This document shows positions 49,155 to 58,700 of a DNA stretch of 64,000 bases, piece by piece (the stretch's first letter is position 1; each line of letters starts with the position of its first letter). The translations under genes were made by a program, and so were the position numbers. The notes beneath the pieces are model-generated. The model saw nothing but the letters and a program-made list of their open reading frames with translations. It did no database searches and was not told the DNA's origin. This DNA is from Nostoc sp. CMAA1605 (GTDB lineage Bacteria > Cyanobacteriota > Cyanobacteriia > Cyanobacteriales > Nostocaceae): assembly GCF_021596505.1 (NCBI RefSeq), contig NZ_PJIZ01000003.1, forward strand, positions 62,001-126,000, read 5' to 3'.

Positions 49155-49335
49155 GGAAGTAGTAGGGAGTGCTGAGTGCTGAGTGCTGAGTAGGGAGTGC
49201 TGAGTGCTGAGTGCTGAGTAAGGAGTGCTGAGTAAGGAGTGCTGAGTGCTGAGTAAGGAGTGCTGGGTTGAGAAATATTCTATGTCTACCTTGTCTACCT
49301 TGTCCCCAGTCCCCAATCCCCAATCCCCAGTTCCT
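49155..49335. repeat. Composite heptamer repeat upstream of the stress protein gene
   Basis: GAGTGCT/GAGTAAG heptamers (49155-49270), then TTCTATGTCTACCTTGTCTACCTTGTCC, then CCCCAGT/CCCCAAT heptamers to about 49335: the same cassette as in the hox spacers, inverted. The remaining 48999-49553 gap is AT-rich with no gene. Confidence 0.88.
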
Positions 49336-49553
49336 CAGCACCCATTACTCAGCACTTTTAACATCTGGCTTAAGTCATAATTTTTGACTGAGCGTAGGTC
49401 TTACTAAAGGTTGATAAATATTGATATTTGTAAAAAGTTATTAATAATAGATGGAGATACCATCTAAGATACTTTTACATTACTCACATTAATAGCTTAT
49501 TTTTCACCGATAAAAATATTTTGGGTTAATTAATTATTAAAATTTTATTAAAT

Positions 49554-52500
49554 ATGAAGATTTTAATTGTAGAGGATGATGAATTAAATGCCTCCGCGCT
49601 GAGTGTGGTGTTGGCAAATCAGAATTATGTGGTGGAATTGGCAACTGATGGGAATAGTGCTTGGGATTTAGTAGAAACTTATGATTATGATTTAATTCTT
49701 TTAGATGTAATATTACCGAAGCTAGATGGCATTAGTCTTTGTCGGCAAATTCGCGCTAGTGGCAGACAAATGCCGATTTTGCTATTGACTGGTTGTGATA
49801 GTGGTCATGAAAAAGCTATTGGCTTAGATGCGGGTGCGGATGACTATGTAGTCAAACCATTTGATCAAGAAGAATTAGTCGCTAGGATACGCGCACTATT
49901 ACGACGGGGGGGAACAGTATCACAACCAATACTAGAGTGTGGTAATTTAAGACTTGATCCTAGCAGTTGTGAAGTTACCTATAGACAAGAATTACTATCA
50001 CTAACACCAAAAGAATATGCACTATTAGAATTATTTTTGCGAAATCATCGTCGGGTGTTTAGCTGTAGCATGATTTTGGAGCATCTTTGGTCTTATGAAG
50101 ATACTCCCAGTGAAGAAGCAGTCCGCACCCATATTAAAGGCTTACGGATGAAGTTGAGAAATGCGGGAGTTCCTGGAGATTTAATTGAAACAGTCTATGG
50201 TATTGGGTATCGACTCACACCACAGGAGGAAGGGAACCAAAGCATAGGGGAAAAAGAACAATCTACATCTAGTAAATCGCAGTTGGAGTCAACACAAACG
50301 GCAATAGCAGGAATTTGGGAAAAATTTTATGGACGGGTAGATGAGCAAGTCAAGGTTTTAGAAGCAGCAGCTAGCGGTGTTAAGCAAGGCAGTTTCAGTA
50401 CAGAATTGCAATTACAAGCCAAACAAGAAGCGCATACATTAGCAGGTTCTCTAGGGACATTTGGAATACCAGAAGGTTCAAAGTTAGCCAAGAAAATTGA
50501 GCAGCTATTGAAATCAGAACCCACTTGGACACCTACGGAAATTGGTAAATTGCAAAAGTGGGTGAAGTTACTGCGCCAAGAAGTAGCCGCACGTAAACCC
50601 ACAGAAGAAACTACCACATCCAATACTAATGGTGATTTACCAAAACCCCAAGCTAGCAGCCAAAGTTTAGCAGCGATCGCCCCCATACAACAACTGCCCC
50701 ACACCGAAGCCAAAGTCCTAGCCGTAGACGATGACCCCCAAATTCTGGCTTTATTACAAACCCTCCTCCATCCTTGGGGACTCAAAGTGATCACACTAGA
50801 TGATCCGCGTCATTTTTGGGAAATATTACCAGCCGAAAATCCCGATTTATTAATCTTAGACGTAGAAATGCCCCACACCAACGGCATTGAACTATGTCAA
50901 ATCATCCGTAATGATACCCAATGGAGTGAACTACCAATTCTCTTCCTCACAGTCCATAGTGATGCGGAAATTGTCAATCAAGTTTATAGCGTCGGTGCTG
51001 ACGATTTTGTCAGTAAACCCATCGTGGGGCCAGAACTAGTCACACGCATTATCAACCGTCTGGAACGAGTCAAACTACTCAGGCGAGTAGCTGCGGGTAG
51101 GAGTGCAGAAGGAGCAGGGGTGCAGGGGTGCAGGGGTGCAGGGGTGCAGGGGAGATTAAATCCCAATACCCAGTCCCCAATACCCAGTCCCCAATACCCA
51201 GTCCCCAGTCCCCATCCTCCCTTCTCACTCAATAGCTGTGCCATCTTCGACGCTGAACCAGATTGCGTCAAAATTGTGGCGGCTGATGGCACTTTATTGG
51301 CAATTAATCAAGCCGGGTTGACTATCTTAGGTGCAGATCATCCTGATACCGTGGTGGGTAAGTCTATCTATGATGTGATTGCGCCTGAATACCAACAGAC
51401 ATTTCTGCAATTTCATACAAGTGTCTGTCAAGGACAAAAAGGGACTTTGGAATTTGTGATCATGAATCGTCAAGGTGAACGTCGTTGGGTGACAACTCAC
51501 GCTGTTCCTTTGCGAAATCCCGCAGATGATAGCTGGGTACATTTAGCGATTACACGGGATATTACCAACATTAAACAAGTAGAAGCAGAAATTCAGCGAG
51601 TGAATCGCACATTAAAAACCTTAAGTGACTGCAATCAGGTTCTAGTGCGGGCAGATAATGAAGAAGATTTACTGCACCAAGTTTGCGAAATTTTAATCCA
51701 AGTCGGGGGTTATCGTTTGGCTTGGGTGGCTTACGCCAAAAATAATCCCCACAAAGATATTTATCCAGTCGCTCAAGCAGGCTATGAGGATGGATATCTG
51801 CAATCTCTGCATCTGACTTGGGCGGATACAGTGCGTGGACAAGGGCCGACAGGTACAGCTATCCGTACAGGTAAAACCACAATTATTCAAAATATTTTGA
51901 CTGATAGTCGTTATGAGGTTTGGCGTTGTCAAGCGACAAGTCGGGGTTATGCAGCATCTATTGCTTTACCGTTAATTGCTAATGGTCAAGCTTTTGGAGC
52001 CTTGAATATTTATGCGACAGAACCCAATGCTTTTGATGTGCATGAAGTGCAGCTATTAGAAGAACTTACAGCAGATTTAGCCTATGGAATTTTAGCATTA
52101 CGCAATCAACGCGATCGCCAACGTGCTGAAGCTGCCCTCAAAGAAAGTGAAGAAAGTCTTGCCCTCGCCTTGGAAGCCGCTAATTTAGGCATTTGGGATT
52201 GGAATCTCATCACTAACCAAGTAACTTGGTCTGATGGCCATGCCAAATTATTTGGAATGACGCTGAATGGTTCTGATGAAATCTGGAAAAATTGCGTTTT
52301 TCCCGCCGACTTTTCAGGTATAGAGCAAGCAATTCTTCATGCCCAACAACACAAAACTGATTATAATCATGAATTTCGCGTAGTTTGGCCAGATGGTAGT
52401 ATTCACTGGCTGGAAGGCACAGGTAAATTTTACTACGATGACTCTGGGCAGGCTGTACGAATGCTGGGTACAGTTAGAGACATCAGTAATCGCAGACAAA

Positions 52501-54527
52501 TCGAAGCTGCTCTGCAAACTGCCAACAACGAATTAGAATTGCGAGTGGCAGAACGCACAGCCGAGTTAGTTAATGTCAATCGCCAGCTACAATCAGAACT
52601 TGATGAACGCCAACGCATCGAAGCAGCACTGCGGATTTCTCAAATCAGATTGGCACGCATTTTAGATATCGCCGATGATGCGATTATCTCCATTGATAGC
52701 AACCAAAATATTACTCTGTTTAACCAAGGGGCAGAAAAGATTTTTGGCTATTGCGCCCAAGAAATTATCGGTCAAAGCCTTGATGTGCTTTTACCCCAGC
52801 GTTTTACTCAAAGCCATCGTCAGCACGTCAACGGTTTTAGTCAATCTCCCAGCATGGCGCGACGGATGGGAGAACGACGGGAAATATATGGTTGTCGCAA
52901 AGATGGGACAGAATTTCCGGCTGAGGCTTCCATCTCCAAACTGCATATAGAAAGCGATACCATTTATACTGTAATTCTCAGAGATATTACAGAGAGAAAA
53001 CAAATTGAACGGATGAAAGATGAATTTGTTTCCGTCGTCAGCCATGAACTACGTACACCCTTAACTTCAATTCACGGTTCCTTGGGAATGCTCACCAGTG
53101 GTTTATTACCAGCAGCATCAGAACAAGGTAAACGATTACTGCAAATTGCTACCGACAGCACCGAACGCTTAGTCCGCTTAATTAATGACATCCTCGATAT
53201 CGAAAGAATTGAGTCAGGTAGGGTGAAAATGGAGCGAGAAACCTGCATTCTTACTGACTTAATAGAATCAGCTATTAGTATTATGCAGCCCTTAGCGAAT
53301 AAAGCCCAAGTGACACTCTCTGTAGAAAGTCCATCGCTACAACTGTGGGTAGATCCCGACCGGATTGTGCAGACTTTAACTAATTTACTCAGTAATGCCA
53401 TCAAGTTTTCCTCTCCAAACACCACCGTATGGCTAGCGGCGCAAAAATACGGTGATGAAGTCTTACTGACAGTTAAAGATACCGGTCGGGGAATTCCGGC
53501 TGACAAAATCCACAGTATTTTTGAACGTTTTCAACAGGTAGATTCCTCAGATTCACGCAACCATGAAGGTACAGGTTTAGGCTTGGCTATTTGTCAAAGT
53601 ATCGTCCATCAACATGGCGGGAGAATTTGGGTGGAAAGTGTCTTGGGTGAAGGTAGCACATTTCACTTTACACTGCCGATTCTGCCCATTCCCCCCATTC
53701 CTGAGTTAGTAGATGATTCTCCCTTCCCCCATCCCCCATCCCTAATCCCTAATCCCCAATCCCCACTCGTCCTAGTTTGCGATGATGATGCTGTGATTCG
53801 TCAAGAAATGCAGACTCTTCTGGAAAGAGGGGGATATCGTGTGATTACTGTAGCGACAGGAGAAGAAGCGATCGCGATCGCGGCTAACCAACATCCCAGC
53901 GTGATTGTACTGGATTTACTCATGCCAGAGATGAATGGTTGGGAAACAATGGCACACCTCAAAGAACAAGCCCAAACCAAAGACATTCCCATTGTGATTT
54001 GCAGTGTCTATAAGCAAAGCAGCAATAGTCAAAATAGTAGTGATTTTGTGGATTGGGTGCGTAAACCAGTCCAAGAAAGTTATTTATTAAACTCCTTAAG
54101 ACAAGTTATCGCTAAATCTTCCCAACAAGCTCGAATTCTGGTTGTGGAAGATGATCCTGATTTAGTAGAACTACTGGTAACGTTATTTGAAAGACATGGA
54201 ATAGAAACCTTTTGTGCCAAAACCGGTAGAGAAGCAATTCATCTCAGCCAAGAAGTCAATCCCGATTTGTTAATTTTAGATTTAATTTTGCCAGAAACTG
54301 ATGGTTTTGCCGTTGTTGATTGGTTACAGCAACACCATCATCTGTGTAATATTCCTCTAGTAGTTTATTCTGCCCAGGACTTAGATGAATCAGAACGCAA
54401 CAGGCTGAAGCTAGGATATACAGAATTTTTAACTAAAGGACGCGTCACTACCCAAGAATTTGAACAACGAGTTATGGAACTACTGCAAAGAATGACTCAT
54501 CAACAATCAAAAGGACAGCCATCGTGA
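49554..54527 (+). CDS. Giant hybrid kinase with DNA-binding receiver and HPt: REC-wHTH-HPt-REC-PAS-GAF-PAS-PAS-HisKA-HATPase-REC-REC
   Basis: The 1657-residue soluble protein starts ATG 49554. Order: receiver (Asp51 in LILLDVILP), OmpR-type winged helix (about 125-225, EEAVRTHIKGLRMKLR), HPt domain with His294 in EAHTLAGSLGTF, a second receiver (about 390-505), a repeat-coded linker (about 517-559), PAS, GAF (about 700-840), PAS, PAS, kinase with His1164 in SHELRTPL and GTGLGLAIC, and two C-terminal receivers joined by another PNPQSP linker. It can in principle run a full internal phosphorelay ending at DNA. The lone receiver gene overlaps its stop by 4 nt. The signal is unknown. Confidence 0.93.
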   Translation: MKILIVEDDELNASALSVVLANQNYVVELATDGNSAWDLVETYDYDLILLDVILPKLDGISLCRQIRASGRQMPILLLTGCDSGHEKAIGLDAGADDYVVKPFDQEELVARIRALLRRGGTVSQPILECGNLRLDPSSCEVTYRQELLSLTPKEYALLELFLRNHRRVFSCSMILEHLWSYEDTPSEEAVRTHIKGLRMKLRNAGVPGDLIETVYGIGYRLTPQEEGNQSIGEKEQSTSSKSQLESTQTAIAGIWEKFYGRVDEQVKVLEAAASGVKQGSFSTELQLQAKQEAHTLAGSLGTFGIPEGSKLAKKIEQLLKSEPTWTPTEIGKLQKWVKLLRQEVAARKPTEETTTSNTNGDLPKPQASSQSLAAIAPIQQLPHTEAKVLAVDDDPQILALLQTLLHPWGLKVITLDDPRHFWEILPAENPDLLILDVEMPHTNGIELCQIIRNDTQWSELPILFLTVHSDAEIVNQVYSVGADDFVSKPIVGPELVTRIINRLERVKLLRRVAAGRSAEGAGVQGCRGAGVQGRLNPNTQSPIPSPQYPVPSPHPPFSLNSCAIFDAEPDCVKIVAADGTLLAINQAGLTILGADHPDTVVGKSIYDVIAPEYQQTFLQFHTSVCQGQKGTLEFVIMNRQGERRWVTTHAVPLRNPADDSWVHLAITRDITNIKQVEAEIQRVNRTLKTLSDCNQVLVRADNEEDLLHQVCEILIQVGGYRLAWVAYAKNNPHKDIYPVAQAGYEDGYLQSLHLTWADTVRGQGPTGTAIRTGKTTIIQNILTDSRYEVWRCQATSRGYAASIALPLIANGQAFGALNIYATEPNAFDVHEVQLLEELTADLAYGILALRNQRDRQRAEAALKESEESLALALEAANLGIWDWNLITNQVTWSDGHAKLFGMTLNGSDEIWKNCVFPADFSGIEQAILHAQQHKTDYNHEFRVVWPDGSIHWLEGTGKFYYDDSGQAVRMLGTVRDISNRRQIEAALQTANNELELRVAERTAELVNVNRQLQSELDERQRIEAALRISQIRLARILDIADDAIISIDSNQNITLFNQGAEKIFGYCAQEIIGQSLDVLLPQRFTQSHRQHVNGFSQSPSMARRMGERREIYGCRKDGTEFPAEASISKLHIESDTIYTVILRDITERKQIERMKDEFVSVVSHELRTPLTSIHGSLGMLTSGLLPAASEQGKRLLQIATDSTERLVRLINDILDIERIESGRVKMERETCILTDLIESAISIMQPLANKAQVTLSVESPSLQLWVDPDRIVQTLTNLLSNAIKFSSPNTTVWLAAQKYGDEVLLTVKDTGRGIPADKIHSIFERFQQVDSSDSRNHEGTGLGLAICQSIVHQHGGRIWVESVLGEGSTFHFTLPILPIPPIPELVDDSPFPHPPSLIPNPQSPLVLVCDDDAVIRQEMQTLLERGGYRVITVATGEEAIAIAANQHPSVIVLDLLMPEMNGWETMAHLKEQAQTKDIPIVICSVYKQSSNSQNSSDFVDWVRKPVQESYLLNSLRQVIAKSSQQARILVVEDDPDLVELLVTLFERHGIETFCAKTGREAIHLSQEVNPDLLILDLILPETDGFAVVDWLQQHHHLCNIPLVVYSAQDLDESERNRLKLGYTEFLTKGRVTTQEFEQRVMELLQRMTHQQSKGQPS
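51105..51225. repeat. Repeat array coding an inter-domain linker of the 1657-aa kinase
   Basis: GTGCAGGG units (51117-51150) and CCCAGTCCCCAATA heptamers (51163-51215) are read in frame as GVQGCRGAG and [14 protein letters not shown] between the second receiver and the first PAS domain. A shorter copy near 53730-53766 codes the PNPQSP linker before the third receiver. Confidence 0.85.
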
Positions 54528-54910
54528 AAAACAAACGAATTCTAGTGGTTGATAACGAGCAGTATATTCAAGAAGTCGCCAAAGTCTGTCTAGAAACGGT
54601 AGCAGGCTGGGAAGTGGTGACAGCTAGTTCCGGCCAAGAGGGCATCCACCAAGCGGAAACTCATCAACCAGATGCTATTCTCTTGGATGTGATGATGCCA
54701 GATATGGATGGCATTGCTACCTTTGAAAAATTGCAAGCCAACCCCAGCACCAAAAAAATCCCGGTAATTTTATTAACCGCTAAAATCCAAGCTTCTGATC
54801 GTCGTCGTTACTCCCAATTAGGTATGGCTACCGCGATCGCTAAACCTTTTAATCCTTTAGAATTAGCGGGACAAGTAGCTACAGCTTTGGGCTGGAATTT
54901 AGAACCATAG
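54524..54910 (+). CDS. Single-domain response regulator
   Basis: The 128-residue receiver starts at GTG 54524, overlapping the kinase stop by 4 bases, so it is translationally coupled to that kinase. The phospho-acceptor is in ILLDVMMPD, the Thr/Lys switch in LLTAKIQ and the Lys in AIAKPFNP. The acidic pair near the N-terminus reads VVDNE rather than the usual VVDDE, so one metal-binding Asp is Asn. It has no output domain, so it probably passes phosphate on or acts by protein contact. Confidence 0.93.
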   Translation: MKNKRILVVDNEQYIQEVAKVCLETVAGWEVVTASSGQEGIHQAETHQPDAILLDVMMPDMDGIATFEKLQANPSTKKIPVILLTAKIQASDRRRYSQLGMATAIAKPFNPLELAGQVATALGWNLEP

Positions 54911-55740
54911 TCAAGCTATGACGCGATCGTTACTTTAATTTATGGAAAAGTAACTTTATTTACTAGCTTCTCAGTGCAGTCTAGGATATCTTAGATAAGT
55001 ACAGCAATGTGGAAATATTAACTTGTGTAAAGTAAAATGAAATAGTATTAACATTTATCGACTTCTAAGTTGAGACAGGATGTAATACCAATTCAAAAGA
55101 CTCTGATGGCTAATTGTATTGTCTGGCACAGAAGGCTTGTACCGACAAACTTCATTGATTAAGAAATCCCTATTTGATAAGGGTTTCTGGGTTGGGATTG
55201 ATTTGGTGACTTTGAATGAATTGGTATAGTACCAATTGCCAATACTCTTGGGGAAAGCAGGCGACAAAATTCTTGCATCCCCATAAGATCACACTGAACA
55301 AGTATTGCTCAGTGGAAAAGAGTTGCGGATTCGTGGAAAATTGGTATTAGAGTGTATTGGCAAGACATTTTTAGTCTCAGATTTTTCTGTCTACGGTGCC
55401 ACGACTACAGACTCAAACCCAGAAGTGCATTTTTTCACCACCCCCTCCAAGGTAGGGAATAGGAAACAGCCAATATTCATTAGGGGTGTAAGGGTGTAGG
55501 GGTGTAGGGGTGTAGGTGTTGGACTGTTTTTCCATGCCTGTCCAACAAGGTTGGTGGGAGGAGAAGGCTTTTAACCCAAGGTTGAGATTGGAGGTAGTTC
55601 TCTTCCCCTACACCCCACATCCCTACACCCGCCCCAGAGGGGCTAGATAGAGAGTTCCCTGTAAAAAAATAGCAGCAATCAACCTCTCTCAACACCTCTG
55701 CAAGCAGAGATACCAGTTAGGAGAAACATGACGAGCCATT
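54911..55740. other. 830-bp intergenic region with repeats
   Basis: It contains the ATACCAATTC element (55085-55227), GGGTGTAG tandem units at 55484-55518 and CTACACCCCACATCC units near 55608-55630. A short frame at 55305-55499 lacks any ribosome site or protein character. AGGAGA at 55719-55724 is the nearest candidate ribosome site for the next kinase. Confidence 0.5.
55085..55227. repeat. ATACCAATTCA...TGAATTGGTAT element
   Basis: ATACCAATTCA (55085-55095) and TGAATTGGTAT (55217-55227) are perfect 11-bp inverted ends of a 143-bp element. Its interior also contains AATCCCTATTTGATAAGGG-type dyads. No coding sequence is seen. Confidence 0.7.
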
Positions 55741-58700
55741 ATGATTCAACGCGCCTGTATTACCATCCTATTAATTGCTCATAACACCGAAGATTGGATG
55801 AGTTTTCGGCAGTGTTTGCAGCAGGATGATTTGTATACATATCGCATTTTGGAGTTTGAGACCGCTACACAGGCAATAGCATGGTGTCAGGAGGGAAAAT
55901 CAGATGTAATTTTGCTCAATTCTCCCTTATTTGGCGACAATTGTTTAGATTCCCTAGAGAAATTGCGGAAAATTGTCAGCCATACAGAATCTGCAATCAT
56001 TCTCTTAACAGCACATGAAGATACAGCAACTGCCGTTTGGGCAATGAAAAACGGGGCGCAAGATTATCTAGTCAAACCGCAACTCAGTCCGAATAGACTA
56101 CAAGCAGCAATTCATGATGCAGTCAACCAAAGAGACAAATATCGGCAATTAGCACAAATTCAGGAACAAAAACAACTAATCAGTGCGATCGCCTTACGGA
56201 TTCGACAATCACTCAAACTCAAAGACATTTTAGCGAGTACAGTCGCAGAAGTCCGGCAATTTTTACAAGCAGATAGGGTATTAATCTATCGATTTCACTC
56301 TGATATGAGTGGAACTGTTGTATCAGAATCGGTGTTACCTGGTTGGACAGCCAGCTTAGAGGCACAAATTCAGGATACCTGCTTTCAACAAGGGGCTGGT
56401 ATGGAATATCGCCAAGGGAAAACAAGAGCGATTAATAACATTTACCAAGCAGGCTTAACAGACTGTCATGTGCAACTCCTCGAACAATTTGAAGTCAAAG
56501 CCAATTTAGTTGTACCGATTTTGGTACTCAATCGGTTATGGGGATTATTAATTGCTCATCAATGTACTGCACCGCGCCAATGGCAAGCAATGGAACTAGA
56601 ACTATTAGACCAACTTGCGGTGCAAATAGCGATCGCCATTCAACAAGCTAGTGCTTACGAAATCGCCCAAAAACAACTCAGGGAACGCTACCGAGTTGAA
56701 AAAAATCTCCGAGACTCTGAAGAGCGATTTCGCAGTACCTTTGAACAGGCCGCAGTCGGTATTACTCATGTGTCCTTAAGTGGAAAATTCCTGCGCGTTA
56801 ACCAAAGGTTTGCTGATATTACTGGCTACTCCCCATCAGAACTAAAAACCTTGAGATTTCAAGAAATCACCCATCCAGAAGATTTGGCGGCTGATTTAGA
56901 GCAACTAGAAATCCTGCTAGCTGGGGCAATTTCGACTTACTCAATGGAAAAACGCTATATCCGCCAAGACAATACGATTATTTGGGTGAAACTGACAGTA
57001 TCTCTAGTCCGTGATACTTTTGCTCACCCGCAATATTTTATTGGTGTAGTGGAAGATATTAGCGATCGCATCTTGGCACAACAGGCAATAAAACAACTCA
57101 ATCAAGAACTGGAAGCTAGAGTCGAACGCCGCACAGCCGCCTTAAAAGAAAGTGAAGAACGCTGGCAATTAGCATTACGTGGCAGTAATGATGGCATCTG
57201 GGACTGGAATCTGAAAACTAACGAACTATTTTTTTCGGCGCGCTGGAAACAAATACGGGGTTTTAGTGACGATGCAATTAGCCCCGATTTAGCAGCCTGG
57301 TCAAGCTCTATTCATCCAGATGATCGCGATCGCATTTTGGCGGATTTAGATGACCATTTCGCCCAAAAAACACCATTCTTCCAAGCAGAATATCGAGTAC
57401 AGTGCCAAGATGGTTCATATTTATGGGTCTTAGATCGGGGTCAAGCACTGTGGGATGAAGCAGGTCATGTCATCCGCATCAGTGGTTCAGAGACGGATAT
57501 TACCACACGTAAACAGGCAGAAGCTCAGTTATTTGAGCTGCTCAATTTGCAACAAGCCATCCTCACATCTACCGACTATGCCATTACCTCTACCAACTCC
57601 CAGGGGATCATTCAAATCTTTAACCCAGCTGCCCAAAAAATGTTAGGTTATACAGCCGAGGAAGTTGTGGGTCAGGTAACGCCTGTTATATTCCACGATC
57701 CAGAGGAAATTCGGCAACACGCACAAGCACTAGGAGAAGAAATTGCTCCAGGGCAAAAATTGATCGCGACAAACCCATCGGCACATCAAAAAGAGGAATG
57801 GACTTTTATTCGCAAAGATGGCTCATGCTTTCCCGTCTCTCTGTCGGTGCAACCCCTATGTAATGCCGAAGGACAGATCATTGGTGGAGTCGGTATTGCC
57901 AAAGATATTACACAACAAAAACAGATAGATGCCCAACTCCGTAAAAATGCCGCTAACCTCGCGGCTGCTCAAAGAATCGCCCATTTGGGGAGTTGGGAGA
58001 TGGATTTACACACCCAGGAAATCCTGTGGTCACAAGAGGTGTTTCGCATTTTTGGCCGCAATCCTGAATCTGGAATGCCTACCTATGGGGAAATGCTGGA
58101 GTGGATACATCCAGATGACCGGCACCATCAAGATTTGGCGGTACAACAGGCGATCGCCCAAGGTCAATGTTACGAACTAGAGTATCGTTGTTATCGGCCA
58201 GATCAGAGTCTACGCTATGTACTATCACGGGGTGAAGTAATACTAAATGCGGATGGTCAACCTAGCCAGTTAATCAGCATTATCCTTGACATTACTGACC
58301 GTAAACAAACTGAACAGCAGTTAAGTAATCTTTCAGATCGGTTAACTTTAGCACTCAAATCAGCCGATATTGGCACTTGGGACTGGGATTTGACCCATGA
58401 TGTCTATTGGGATGAGAGGATGTATGCTCTGTATGAACTACCATATTCTGATGATTGTGTCAAAGACAAAGACTGGTTAAAGCTAATCCATCCAGAGGAT
58501 CGGGACAAAACCGCAACTGCGCTGCAAGATGCCCTACAGGGAAAGCGGGAATTTGATGTGGAATTTCGCACAATGCGGAATAATGGTAGTATTCGCTATA
58601 TCCATGCCTCAGCCCTGGTACAACGTAACCAACAAGGAAAAGCGCAACGCATGGTAGGCATTAACTACGATATTACAGAGCGCAAGCAAGTGGAATCAGC

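Noticed and set aside
49108-49341. Open frames of TQHSALST repeats
   Set aside because: Same cause: read through a heptamer array.
55305-55499. 64-residue frame upstream of the giant kinase
   Set aside because: No ribosome site, no recognisable motifs, and its end is tandem repeat.
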